64,000 bases of DNA. It comes from Telopea speciosissima (taxonomy: Eukaryota; Streptophyta; Magnoliopsida; Proteales; Proteaceae). The notes below the pieces were generated by a model that saw nothing but the letters and a program-made list of their open reading frames with translations, was not told where the DNA came from and made no database searches. The position numbers were made by a program, and so were the translations under genes. Positions within the stretch are counted from its first letter, which is position 1. The number at the start of each line of letters is the position of its first letter. Positions 37,030-48,674 of this stretch are shown here, one piece after another. Location of the stretch: positions 13,017,501-13,081,500 of the forward strand of contig NC_057916.1 of the NCBI RefSeq assembly GCF_018873765.1, given 5' to 3'.

Positions 37030-37324
37030 TGTCCTCTGTTGTTCCAATTACTTGATGCATCACTAACATTGATTGTGGTCCCTTGACCTGGAAGACTAGT
37101 TGATTTGGCTGCTTCCTGGGCTGCCAGTGCTTTCTTGCTTATGATGTGGAAGATCTCTGTCAAAATAGTTTGGACAGCCTTCTCAATATTGTATGCTTCC
37201 AATGCTGATGTCTCAAGAAACGAGAGTCCTTCCTTCTCCGCCAAAACCCATGCATCTTCCTCCTGTACAGCTCTCAAGTGGCCTAGATCAGACTGGTTCC
37301 CTGCCATTATGATGACAATGTTAG
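37030..37324 (-). pseudogene. RABA/Rab11 GTPase C-terminal fragment
   Basis: Read on the minus strand the fragment begins [19 protein letters not shown]. It contains the NKxD guanine-binding motif as NQSD, the ETSAL G5 motif in [14 protein letters not shown], then [20 protein letters not shown] and a [14 protein letters not shown] hypervariable tail, all typical of plant RABA (Rab11) proteins. The N-terminal half with the P-loop and switches is absent. The C-terminal Cys-Cys prenylation motif is lost, with the frame running on into unrelated residues. It is probably a dead copy or a detached second exon. Confidence 0.8.
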
Positions 37325-38092
37325 ATCAGACTTGTTACTTACATATTTTCTTCATCCTCATCCTTAAATTTTTGACTTTGTAATCTTATAAGGAAGTGAT
37401 TTGTCTATCCTCCCGTGTTTACATATTTTTGTTTTCTCTCTGTCTCTATAGAAGCTCATTGCAATATTGTGACATTGGCTTATCATAACGACTGTAGTGG
37501 AACATATGTTGCTTTCTCTGTATGCAACCGGTCTCAATTTCATGTTTTAGATGGACTGATGTTGAGCAATCCTGAATTAGTTGTTTTTTTTTTTTGGGAA
37601 ATTTACACATACCACCCCTGAGGTTTGACGAAAGGATATTTTCACCCCCCAATTTTGGAAAATTCTGCATACCTCCTCGAGGTTTGCAAACGGTAACAAA
37701 TAAGCCCATTCTGTCAGTTCATGACTAACACTGTTAAAAATTAGACTTGAATTGACAGAATTGCCCTTCTAAGAAGAACAAAAAAAAAAAAGGTGAATGG
37801 ACAAAATTACCCTTACAAAGGGGAAAAAAAAAACAAACCTGCAACTCATCTTCCCCAATCGAATTGGGGAAGATGAGTTGCAGGTTTCAAAACCATAAGG
37901 GGAAGAAGTGGTGGCGTAAGTGGTTCTGAAACTCTTGCCACTTTCTTCTTCTCCGCTTTTTCTCTACTTATCAGTTTCCATTAAAATCTTGTTCGTTAAT
38001 TTAATTTGTCTCTGCAAGTTTTGGTACCTGAGAGCTTGGAAAACAGAGAGGACGGAAGAGAGAAGACGCGGAATTGATTAACAGTAATAACA

Positions 38093-39920
38093 ATGTCAAG
38101 CAAGCTGAGGAAGGCAATAGGAGCAATGAAGGATCAGACGAGCATCGGACTTGCCCTGGTAGCCAAAACCAACTCCTCGAATCTGGAAATCGCAATTCTC
38201 AAGGCCACAACTCATGACGCCGTGCCAATCGAAGAAAAGTATGTGAACGAGTGATACAGAAGCCGAAACCATGATTTAATTGGCTGTTCTTTGATTTTCG
38301 TTGGAGCCTTTTTATTTTTCTTATGATAGGGTTAAAACAGTCTTTTTATATTTATTTTCTTAAGTTCTCCCTCCACGATTTTAGAGGGATAGGTGTTTTT
38401 TTTATTTTATTTGTTTAAGCTTATACTCCTATTTAGAGTATAAGTCTATTATGTTTTATGTTTGTGATTAGGATTCAGATTAGGAATTCCCACTCCGAAT
38501 CTGACTAGGATTTGCTTTTAGGTTGATTATTTGTAAGGCCTTTTGCCCCCCCCTTTTATTATAAATAGATATTTCGTGGGAGGCTCCCCCACCTATTATG
38601 TTTGAAATTTTGTTTCTTCTTGCTGCTGCCGCCATGACTGCTGCTGCTTCTCTGTCTTGTGTGTCATATCAAGGCCCCTTGTGAGTAATATCAAGGGCTA
38701 GGGCTGGAGTAATCCGGCGACTCCTTGCATCTTGCAGATCGGGAGGTTCGTCTTCTTCTTCCTTCAAGTTCTTCAAGGTTGCTGCTGCTGAAATTCTGCA
38801 ATTCCAGTAAGAGTTACAATTTCCTGCAACTTTATCATCTCTTCTTCTTACTTCCATCTAACCTAATCGACTTCCCCAAACCCTAGCTTCATCTACATTC
38901 ATCACAGCCTTATTCCCTCATCAGATTACACTCAAAACCTAACCACAGGTCCATCACAGTAACCCTCCCACTCGATCTCAGTTGCAGCCTCACTTATCCA
39001 CTACAAACCCTAATTCCCTCCCTCAACATAAAAACCCAGAAAACCTAAGATCTGCCTAGGCCTAACCAGCCATCAAAACCCCACCAAAGTCCAGCCGAAC
39101 CACCCCCTCTCTGCTAGGAAAACTCGACCTAAAGCCCAGCCCCTAAATCTGCTCCTAACCCTAGTTTCAGCTTAGATCCTAAATCTGGAAACCCAAACCC
39201 TAACCCTAATATTTCTGAATTTCTATTTCTTATTCAAACCTCATTAAAACCTATTCTAATAGACTCCTAAAATTCTGCAGACCATTACCCAATAAAACCC
39301 TAACTCAATCTCCCATTCCTAACCCTAATTTTGCCCTAGTTACCCTAAACTGCCCATTCGGCCAACCCTAAAACAGAACCTGGTCCTAAGTGAGATTTAT
39401 TTCACCTAGGCTACATTAACGAGATTCTCCTCTACATCTCCTCTTCCAAGCACTACGCAGCTGCTTGTGCGCAGGCCATCGCTAAGCGCATTGGCCGCAC
39501 GCGTAAATGGATAGTGGCACTCAAATCGCTAATGCTCGTCCTCCGCATCTTCCAAGACGGAGACCCTCACTTCCCACGCGAAGTCCTCCTTGCCATGAAA
39601 CGAGGTGCCAAGATCCTCAACCTCTCCAGCTTCCGTGACGATTCCAACTAAAGCCCTTGGGATTTCACCGCCTTCGTTCGCACCTTCGCACTCTATCTGG
39701 ATAAGCGTCTCGAGGGCTACCTTATGGGCAAGCTCTAGCGCAGGGCTGTCTATAAGGAACAGAACAATAAATGCAGCAACCATCGCAGGAATGAGTCCGT
39801 GTGCGACATGAAGCCCCCTGTTTTGCTGGATCGAATTAACCACTGACAGTGCCTGCTTGATCGGGCAATCGCTACCAGGCCAACCGGTGCCGCCAAATGC
39901 AACCGTCTTGTGCAGATCTA
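38093..39920 (+). pseudogene. Captured AP180-type clathrin-assembly (ANTH) gene fragment
   Basis: Part 1 (38093-38251) reads MSSKLRKAIGAMKDQTSIGL, then ILKATTHDAVPIEEKYVNE. Part 2 (39419-39920) reads ILLYISSSKHYAAACAQAIA and KRIGRTRKWIVALKSLMLVL, RIFQDGDPHFPREV, KRGAKILNLSSFRDDS, WDFTAFVRTFALYLDKRL and LLDRAIATRPTGAA. This is the ANTH domain of plant AP180/PICALM-like proteins, which bind PI(4,5)P2 and recruit clathrin. An LTR-like element splits it exactly after the AACGAG codons. Three in-frame stops follow: a TAA after DDSN, a TAG after GKL where Gln is usual, and a TGA after INH where Trp is usual. The last two are C-to-T or G-to-A changes of the kind expected from cytosine methylation. 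The captured part ends near QI at 39,920. Confidence 0.88.
38252..39418 (+). mobile_element. LTR-like element with TG...TA ends, copy 1 (solo)
   Basis: The 1,167-bp insertion starts TGATACAGAAG and ends CCTAGGCTACATTA. It is flanked by the 5-bp direct repeat ACGAG (38,247-38,251 and 39,419-39,423), which interrupts an otherwise continuous ANTH reading frame. The interior has no coding capacity and is rich in CCCTAA-like motifs in its second half (38,930-39,400). Related copies in opposite orientation are at 48,953-49,986 and 59,684-60,754. Confidence 0.8.
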
Positions 39921-40492
39921 ATAAAGACGTGAAATTTTTATTATAATTTGGATCTACATGTTTTACCTGTAAATGGGCAGACGGAGATCATAGCACCCAA
40001 TGAATCTGAGCTAGCAAGTCTCTTCATGACTGAAAAAAAAATTGAAGAACCCATTGCTTTGTACGGGCCTTAAAGGAAAGACAGGGAGTGATGGTGAACA
40101 AATCAGAGTTTAGGGTTAGGGTTTGAGGGTGGGGCAGAGAGTGATGGTGAAGATGGTGATGATTTGGTTCAGGCAAAGAGGTTGAAGAGGAGTGATTGAG
40201 TGGCAAATGTTTTAACGAATCAATGGGGTGCTGGGATGGTTGCAACTCATCTTCCCCAATCGATTTTGGGAAGATGAGTTGCAGGTTTTGTTTTGTTTTG
40301 TTTTTTTGGTTCTTCTTAGAAGGGTAATTCCGTCAGTTCAAGTCTAATTTTTAACAGTGTTAGTCATGAACTGACGGAATGGGCTTATTTGTTACCGTTT
40401 GCAAACCTCAGGGGGGTACGCAGAATTTTCCAAAACTGGGGGGTGAAAATATCCTTTCGTCAAACCCCAGGGGTGGTATGTTTAAATTTCCC

Positions 40493-41898
40493 TTTTTTTA
40501 TATACATAAATTGTCATGTAGATGAATATGAAGGTATTGGAAAAATTAATATCTTCCACTTTGATCATCTAGATCAATATGAAGGTATATACATAAATTA
40601 TCATCTAGTTTTGGTCCACTTTTGTACTCCCAAGAAGTTCAGGCTTCACCATATAAATGGAGACGCATTTTAAAACTATTAATTGTCTCCCAAAACAAAT
40701 CACCCTCACAATGGCCCTTTCTCCTTGCTCCACTATGAGTGAGATAGAAAAACAGCGTACAGCAGGAGTCACACTGAAACAGTTACCCATGACTATTCGG
40801 TTGGATCAGTTGATCTTTTGATCTTGGTGAATAAACAGTGTGGTAAATATTCAAATTCCTTTCAATTGTTTGAGGCTCTAGAAGTTCAAGGTAATGCATA
40901 AGCATCAAGATACTACATAATGTGGAACGATTTGGTATTTCATATAAGTTAAGTAGTTCAATCTTAAACAGTATTTGTTGATGGTGGTTTATTAATTCCT
41001 ATTTCTGAGAATAAGGATAGAGTATGCCCATGGGACCTTAGAGATAGGAACATGGAAGGAAGAAATGAAGAAGAAGAAGAAGAAGTAGGAGTAGAAGAGG
41101 AGGAAGAAGATAAGAAGAAGAGAATGGGGAAAGCAACAAGCTGCTGCCCGGAGAGGGGGGGGGCCTTGGTCCTCCCTCCTCTGTGTGCATGTTTTGTAGG
41201 TGGTTGGGGCTGCCAATGGTGGCTTCAGCCACTATTGTGTATAAAAATAAAAACAGTGAAATAGAAGAGAAGAAAATGGAAGAAGCAAAGAAGAAGAAGG
41301 TGGATCCACATTTGGGCTAGCAGATTTGAAATTTGGGCCTTTAATTGTGGACTCCTAATGAATTAAATTGCACATCTAGGCCTAAGGAAGCTGAAGGTCC
41401 TGAGTTCGACTCCGCCTCTCCCCTTGGGAAAAAGATCTCTACTTGGTGGTGTTTCCTACACCCCCTCACAGGGCACCATGAGATGACGCCTCTGTCCCCT
41501 GGGTAGATACTCAAGTGTGCTCCCCCATTGGCCCAGACGCTTGTGTAGAAACCATGTGACTGGGGAAGATATATTAGCACTCTCTCCCTCATCCTCTAAT
41601 GAAATGACCTCCCTGCCCTCTACCCTATGTGTATGAGGTGTCAATTCTAGGCTTGCATCGGTTTGCTCCATTGGGATTAGGAAAGCTTGAAAATGACTCG
41701 ATCATTTGTTAAATGTGTTGGGCTCAAGCTTGGACCAGTTGTTTTTTGTGTGATGGTCCTATCGGATGGGTGCCATATCGATATTGACCGTCTAAGAGCC
41801 CGATTAAGACCGACCTCTTAAGAGTTCGATTAATCCCACTATTACAGACTTGCTATTGTTGTTGATAAATTTGATGAATTTCTTGGCGTAAGGAGACA
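40493..41898. other. Stretch without a gene, repeat fragments
   Basis: A GA-rich low-complexity block (GAAGAAGAAG) spans 41,050-41,130 and 41,265-41,300. A possible tRNA-derived SINE fragment lies near 41,375-41,580: a B-box-like GGTCCTGAGTTCGACTCC at about 41,395, then CTCTCCCCTTGGG. A short direct repeat (GATCAATATGAAGGTAT / GATGAATATGAAGGTAT) is near 40,520-40,590. No coding sequence. Confidence 0.35.
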
Positions 41899-43395
41899 CT
41901 AGGGCTCTGTATGGTAACACTTCTGTTTGTCTTTTAGTGTTTTTGAGTCTGGCACACTTTGTGTTTCTATGTTTTTTGAGCATTTCTGGGTCCTGAAATG
42001 CTGTATGATGATAATAACCCTAAAAAAAAAAACATTTCTAAAGTTTAGAAGAAAGAGAAATCTGTATGGGTTGCACTATGGCATGAATCGTTTCTGTTGT
42101 TTACCAAAAATTACGTAATTGCCACCTGCACCATGGCTTTTATACTTATGGTTTTGTTAGCAAAAAAAAAAAAAAAAAGGCAGACATCACAATTAAAAAC
42201 TACATAAATTGTTTACGAAGTACAACCATGAGTTTAAACAAGTTATTACAACTGAATTCTAGAGTTGAAATAAAGCATAAACTAGAGCAATTGATATGAT
42301 CAGGTTCCATATCAATAAGAAGGATGTAACATCGAATGCAAAATACTTCAGCCGATTTCCTATTGGTGGATGAGTTTGAATGCCAGTCTTGAGAACATTA
42401 TCATGGATACGCTCATCAATATCCTCATCGGGATTGTGGGCGTCTAACCATAAAATACAACAAGGTTCCCTAACATACACAAGAGCACCAATAGTTAGAA
42501 CTTAGAACTACCAAACAAGTTTCATTCCATGTAGATGAAAAAGCACACAAGCTATAACAAACCTCACAAGTTTCATCAATAAACATAAAAAGAAGCTAGT
42601 GCATAATTTACAACAAAGGAAGCTAAGCATAAAATACTTTGAAGACACATCCTTGCCTAAACAAAACTCCAATTTGAATTCCAGCCATGACCACACCCAT
42701 CATCGTCCTTGCTGCCCTGTTCTACTTTGAAGAAAAAACAAGAAAAGGAAGCTGAGCATAAAATACAGCAAGGATTCCTCTTCTTCTATTTTTTCTGCTC
42801 CACTATTCTTTGCACCACAGCCGACATCACTTCCCTTTGAGCATAAAATATAGCAAGGTTTCCTCTTCGAAGTTCAACAGAGGTCAAGCTTCGTAGTGCA
42901 ACAGAGGTCCTGGGCGAGAGAGAAGATGAAGAGGGCGAGAACGAGTTGAGAAGTTGGTGAGGGTGAGAGAGAGAAAGAGAGAATATGGAGAGGGCGAGGG
43001 CGAGTTGAGAAGATGGAGATGGCGAGGACGAGTTGAGAAGATGGAGATGATCGTCATTCTTGCGCAGAAGAGGTGAGAATGAGAGTTTTTGCGATTTTAG
43101 GGTTAGAATGCCCAAATGTTATGTTTTTCTGCCATATCCATATATTACCCTCCTTCACTTAAGTTGGACTGCTGTTTCTCCGAAAATTTAAAGAAGTGCT
43201 TCTCTCAAGTGAGAAACACCAATTTGGTTTTTTGTCAATGTGTGCTAAAAGTGTGCCAAGTGTCTGATTCGTTTAAAAAAAAAAAACAAAAAAACGAACC
43301 AGACTTGCCATACAGTTTTTATCGTGTTTCTGTTCCAAAAAAGTGGAAAAATACCAAAAACACTAAAAAAGAACGTTACCATACAGAGCCCTAGC
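41899..43395. mobile_element. TIR element, 1.5 kb, non-autonomous
   Basis: The inverted ends read CTAGGGCTCTGTATGGTAAC on both sides, followed by imperfect similarity (AGTGTTTTTG on both arms). No transposase. The interior includes AAAATACAGCAAGG-type repeats (42,757-42,860: GAGCATAAAATA(C/T)AGCAAGG twice) and a GAGA-rich block at 42,900-43,060. A target-site duplication is not evident. The GTATGGTAAC end is hAT-like. Confidence 0.6.
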
Positions 43396-44757
43396 TAGCT
43401 TTTGGAAATTGGAAATCATAACCCATGTAGGAATTAGGATACCCAGCTTTTCCTTCAACAATACTTGTAGTCTGTAGCATGGTTTGCGGAATTGGCCGAT
43501 TCATATCGTAGAGACCGATACTGATCTCTGACCGACCCCATGTCGGTAGATCGGTACAGACAAGGGTAAAAATGGGATTTAAAAAAAAAAAAGAAAACAG
43601 AGCGGATCCAGACCGATACGGTCGATCCAGATCTGTGTTGGTCTCTGCCGTTACCAAGCTGATACCGATTACTAAAACCCTGGTCTGTACTCTGTAGACC
43701 CTTAAAAGATAACTCGAACTCATTGACCAAGAACTGAGAACTGAGAACCGAGAAAGAACCCTAGCTGTGAAGCTGAAGACCTGAAGGCGTGAACTGAACT
43801 ACTACGGCGGTTTCTTCCGTTGAGTAAGATCTCTCTGGCGCCGCCTTCAATCTTCCTCTGATCAACCATAAGTTTTTTTTCTTGCTGTTTGTTCAGTATC
43901 TTCCCTTCTTCTTTCTTCGTTTTCATCATCATTATCATCCCCACTCTTCTTTTTCTTCCTCCTCTTCTACTCGGTTCTTCCCACCCTCCCCCTTCCTCCC
44001 CTTCTACTCGGTTCTCCCAACAACACCCACTCTTTTTCCCCCTTCCTTCTTTCTTAGCAGATTTGTTTGCATTTGCTGACAGCTCTATCTTTGTTCCATA
44101 TACCCGTCAGTCTTCATTCCCTCTGCAATCATTTTCTCTTGATTTGCTCTCCCAACTTCAACATAGAGATTGCTTTTAGACACTTAATCCAATGACATGT
44201 ATTTTTTACCCAATACTTACCATCTACTTATCTCGAGAAGGTATCCTGGTGGACTCTGGAGGCAATTTAATCAGAAACAAGATATGACTTATATTCAAAT
44301 GCACAACAATTTGATCTTTGTGGTTATAATTCGGAATCAGGAATTTGAGGTTATATACATAATGGATAAAACCCTCCCTTTTTTTTCCTTCATCCTCTTC
44401 ATCTTCTCGGTTCTCCCCCCCTCCCCCCCTTCTCCTCTTTTTCTTCTATGCTTTTCCCCTTGGTTATAGGCAAGAAGCTGTGTCTTGATCTCTTATTCTC
44501 TGTTTACTTTTAAGTATGGTTATTGGTTGCCTACAGAATTTCTACATTCATATTCTTCTTACGTGCTTCAAGTTAAAGTTTTGTTAGGTAACATCATTTG
44601 GATCACTTTTGGTTATGTCAATATGTCCACATATGGAACTGATTGACCTAGGATTACTTTTAGTTTTTAAGTCCAACTATGTGCTGGTTTATGAGTAGAG
44701 TACACTTTCTTATCATATGTGTACAAACATGCGTCTGTACTAAATGGAAAGTGTGTG
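43396..44757. other. Leader-like sequence and CT-rich DNA
   Basis: From about 43,735 the sequence looks like a plant 5' leader: GAACCGAGAAAGAACCCTAGC, then GGCGGTTTCTTCCGTTGA followed by GTAAGATC, a good splice donor at 43,824. A CTTCTT/CCTCC-rich block follows (43,890-44,060, and again 44,380-44,460). It might be a non-coding first exon of the next plus-strand gene (PCC1, ATG at 53,387), but nothing in the sequence proves the connection. Confidence 0.3.
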
Positions 44758-44770
44758 TGCTTATGTAGTT

Positions 44771-45783
44771 TATACAACAACAACAATAATAAACACAGCC
44801 TTATCCCAACTTAATGGGGCTGGCTTCATGGATCCAAATAAAACAAAATTATGAGATGGGAAATGAGATGAGAAATGAAAAAGGGGAAATGACAAATGAA
44901 AGATGGAAAATAAAAGAAAAATGAAAGATGAGTGATAAAAGTAAGAGGAAAGAGGCACAACCCAGCAAGTCAGGAACATCTCAGCTAAATGGGGTCTGCT
45001 ACATAAAACCCTTGCCCGCCAATAGGTTCTATCCGAGCCTCCGAGGTCATACTTGATACAAGGCCTAGACTGTGCATGTCCTTCCTCACAACTTCTCCTA
45101 TGGTCATTTTAGGTCTCCCCCTAGCTCTTTTAGCTCCTTCAATCGGTATCATATCACTCCTTACTGGGGCGTCCTTAGGCCTCCGTTGAACGTGACCATA
45201 TCACCTCAAACAACTCTCTCAGAGCTTGTCATTGTCGGGGCAACGCTCAAGTCAGCTCTAATATGCTCATTCCTTGCTCCTTACTTTATCCTTCCTAGTT
45301 GTTCATCTCATCCATCTTAACATCCTCATTTCTGCTACACAAAGCTTCTCAATATAGCACTTCTTAGCTGCCCAGCATTCTACCCCATACATCATATAGC
45401 CGGTCGTACAACAGTCCTATAGAACTTTCCTTTAAGCTTTAAAGGAATACGTCAGTCACACAACACACTAGACACACCTCTCCATTTCAACCATCCCACT
45501 ATAATTCTTTGCGAAACATCATCCTCTATGTCACCTTCTTTATTTATGATTGATCCTAGATATCTAAAATAGTTGCTGTGCGGTATCTTTCTTTCCCCAA
45601 TTCGCACCATGTCAGTATCCATCAAAGAATGACTAAAATTACACATCATATACTCCGTCTTCCTTCTACTAATCTTAAAGCCTCTTGTTTCCAAGGTAGA
45701 TCTCCAAAGCTCTAACTTAGCGTTAATCCTTGCTTTAGTCTCATCCACCAGGTCTATATCATCTGCGAAGATCATGCACCACT
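44771..45783 (-). mobile_element. RTE-clade LINE, 3' part, with 13-bp TSD
   Basis: The insertion is flanked by TGCTTATGTAGTT at 44,758-44,770 and 45,784-45,796. The minus strand encodes the RT catalytic region and downstream part: WCMIFADDIDLVDETKARIN, SRRKTEYMMCNFS, YLGSIINKEGDIEDDV. Below it is the RTE C-terminus (KRGCP-type QRRPKDAPVRS, GRPKMT) in broken frames, then a 3' UTR (CAGACCCCATTTAGCTGAG, CAGCCCCATTAAGTTGGGAT) and a (TTG)n tail at 44,775-44,790. It is 5'-truncated within RT. Here the FADD motif is intact, unlike the copy at 28,143. Confidence 0.9.
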
Positions 45784-45796
45784 TGCTTATGTAGTT

Positions 45797-47537
45797 AATA
45801 TGGATAAACAATTCATGTTGCTTAAAGTGTTGATTCTTGATAAGTAATTAAACATAATTATATCATTGCTATACTAGATATAACTGATATATTAAAAAAA
45901 TACTAGGGCGCCTTGTTGCCTAAGCGCTTAGGCGGCCTTGGGGTGCTTAGGCGCTGTGACAGCTATGTGTTATCTTATTTCTACATAATGGGCTAACTTT
46001 TTTGTAAAATTCCTGAAGTATGGGATTTACTTGGATGCCTGGGTTGGTCTAAATTTGGTGACTTTTGGTTTCAAGTTATTCTATGATGAACCAACCATTT
46101 TATTCACTAATACCTACCCATGATTGTGCCAAATGACATCATCTAGGGAGTTGGGCAGGGAAATCCAAGAGTCCTTGACTTGAACTGTTTCCTCTGCTTT
46201 ATATCATAGTGACCTACACATAAGAGTGCTTGGGTACCCATGGACTGGGGCTTTTAAAAGGACTAGCAATCATGGGTAGGTTGCCCTTGCTCTATACTCA
46301 CTGGCTTTCTTTGGGTTCTGGGGAGAACAATCAAGTATTCATGGCATGGGGATTGACCCCTGAAGTTTTGCAGTTTTATATCACGTGGCAGATGATAAGG
46401 AGGCAAGGCTGGTTGTTTACTTGGAGTTTGTGGTGAATAGAATGGTAAGGATCCATACTAGCCACAGAAACATTGGTGGTTTGAGATTCAAAGCTGCCCA
46501 GCCTTCTACTCATCCGTGAGAGTTGGACGCTTTTGAGTTTTGGAATCTGAATGCAGCTAGATTTGCAATGCTTCTCACCCAAGTCCTCTTTTGAGGTTGC
46601 TCATAGGATCCACTACAACCTTTGTCCTAGATTTCTCATGTGTCCAAAATGTTGCGTCAAGCTGGTTTTTGAACTATGATTCACCTGTGAGATAGAACTT
46701 GTAAAGATCTTATTACACCCAAAGGAGAACATGCTAAGAGCACACCAACCATTATAGTGCAAAGGCTACCAACCAAAATAAAGACAAAGAACCAGATTGG
46801 GGAAAAATTACAGAATGTTGTGGCGCAGGGAGTAGTGGAGTGCCTACTAAAATGAAGGCTTTGGGTCTCCCATTACACCAGGAAGGTTCTTGCTTACATC
46901 CGGTCATTCTGTACTTCCACTAGGAAAGCTTATTTGTTAAAGTGGATTGGAAATCCACCTCCAGGTAGCTATAAAATGCTTATCCTCTGCGTAAAACATG
47001 GTATAGACTGTTTTGATCCTAGATATGTGCCCTCAACACACACTTTACCAACTGGTTGGATGATGAAAGTGAAGACAACAATAGTGATAGTGACATTGGT
47101 GAGGTCATGAACATCGCAAAGGTGGCAGGTGGTATGCAGCAACAGCTATGGGAAACATATCAGAAACAAATTGCAGATCAGATTGAGGCCCCCTATAAGT
47201 ATTGAGGATGGATAATTTTGTTTTTCATGGAACTATTTGGTATGTCTTTATTAAAGACTATAATTTGAGTTTAACAACTTTTTTTTTCTCTTCCACAATG
47301 CGTACACACTTTACATGTTTTTGGTCACTTTGACAGCCTGGTGGGGCCTGCTAGGTGTACATTGCAGCTGATACCGATATGTATTATGTGAGTCCATTTG
47401 TTCAAATATGCTATAGATGGACTTCTAAAAAGAAATAACTTCAATATAATAAATAAGGGTTACAAAATTTATTCTACACATAGGCATAGCAAACCTATTT
47501 CTCATTTTAGTAACTATTATGTCTACTAGTAACCAAT
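45797..47537. other. Stretch without a recognised gene
   Basis: A repeat fragment with the palindrome GCCTAAGCGCTTAGGC is at 45,905-45,970 and matches 1,065-1,175. One frame at about 47,032-47,205 is open without an ATG and acidic (THFTNWLDDESEDNNSDSD, then MQQQLWETYQKQIADQIEAP). It may be a decayed transposon protein; I do not recognise it. Confidence 0.3.
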
Positions 47538-48668
47538 TGATGCGATCCTGGGTTTGAAAACCCTAAATTTGCGTTGCTATAGGCCCACCCAATCAAAAGA
47601 AACTCAAATAAGATGGTCAGTGGCAGTTCTATAATTTCACAGCATGATTCAAGACTATTTGGGATGGGAAGTAGGACTTTAGGACATGTGGATAAATAAG
47701 TTTAAAGGAAAGTGACAAATCTGGAAACCAATTGGAATAAAATAAAAATAAGTTAAGAGTCTATGGGTTTTGTGTAAATTACAGGAAATAAGGCTTTAAT
47801 ATCAGAAGAAGCTTCTTCCTCACGGTACACAAGCATACAAACAGAAAAAGAAACCAGTTTGCAAGGGCACCAGCCCCTCAATCACGGCGTCAACTCAATA
47901 ATGGATTTGGGGTTTCAATATCAGCTTCCAATCCTCCCAAATACAACTGACATTAGCCCAAGCAATCAGCCAGAACAAGAAATATAATGATCTGCAAAAA
48001 ACATAGGCGGAAGTTCAAAACACGCTTTGTTTGCTGGCTGTGTTTCTCAAATTAGAGAAGGCTTTTGGGTCTAAGTTCCTAGGGTTTGAATCGCCCTAAT
48101 GGAGGAACTCACTCCTAAAATCTGAGAAGAAAAGAAGGATCAAAAGAGAGGCCCAGAAACAGAGCTCAGAAATAATAGCAGCCGAAAACAGAGGAATTAG
48201 AGAAAATACTAGGCTAAAAAAAGAAGGGACTGGAGAAAATAGAAGAGATAAGGAAAGAAACTCACACTTGAATTGATAGGGATCAGAGAAGAAGGAAAGA
48301 GATGCTTATGACCGCTTTGATGAATAACACTTGTAAATAATTCAACCACCAGTGAGGAAAACTCAAATCTCAATTCTATATTCCATTCCAATTCCTTATC
48401 GTTGATTACATATAAATATAAAGAAAAGAAAAACAGAGAATTCTATTCAAAGTTTAAAACGATGGTAGAGTTTGAAACAAACTCCATTCTCTATCTATTG
48501 TCACGCTAACAATAAAAACTTTAAATGACAAAAAAATAATCCCAAATAAATAAACTACTACCAGCCTTATTAGACCAACAACCCAGGTGGGTGCGTGGGG
48601 CCGGTTCTGTCTAGGCTTGGATTTCCAAACTTGGTCGTTGGTCCAACCATTCTAAAGCCAATGCATCA
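47538..48668 (-). repeat. 3' LTR of the gypsy element
   Basis: 1,131 bp with TGATGC...GCATCA ends that are perfect 6-bp inverted repeats. Aligned with the other LTR it differs by many substitutions and small indels, so the insertion is not recent. A purine-rich tract adjoins its inner edge at 48,669. Confidence 0.8.
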
Positions 48669-48674
48669 AATCTC

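Larger units (their letters stand above)
37596..40492. mobile_element. Pack-MULE carrying a captured ANTH-domain gene
   Basis: Long terminal inverted repeats of roughly 250-290 bp (about 37,596-37,885 and 40,240-40,492) begin GGGAAATTTA-A/C-ACATACCAC and continue through CAAACGGTAACAAATAAGCC and ACTAACACTGTTAAAAATTA. Each arm ends inside with its own palindrome (AACTCATCTTCCCCAAT on either side of a short centre, at 37,838-37,884 and about 40,242-40,286). Such long TIRs and the GGGAAA end are typical of Mutator-like elements. The flanks are T runs (9 and 7 bases), which may be the duplication. No transposase is present; the interior is host-gene sequence. Without the later LTR-like insertion the element was about 1.73 kb. 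Confidence 0.85.

Noticed and set aside
42786-43115. 109-aa minus-strand Ser/Leu/Pro-rich open frame
   Set aside because: Lies in GAGA-rich low-complexity DNA inside a TIR element; no conserved motif.
46250-47205. hAT or BED-finger protein remnants
   Set aside because: Some residues are suggestive, but no Cys/His finger or hATC motif could be read in any frame.
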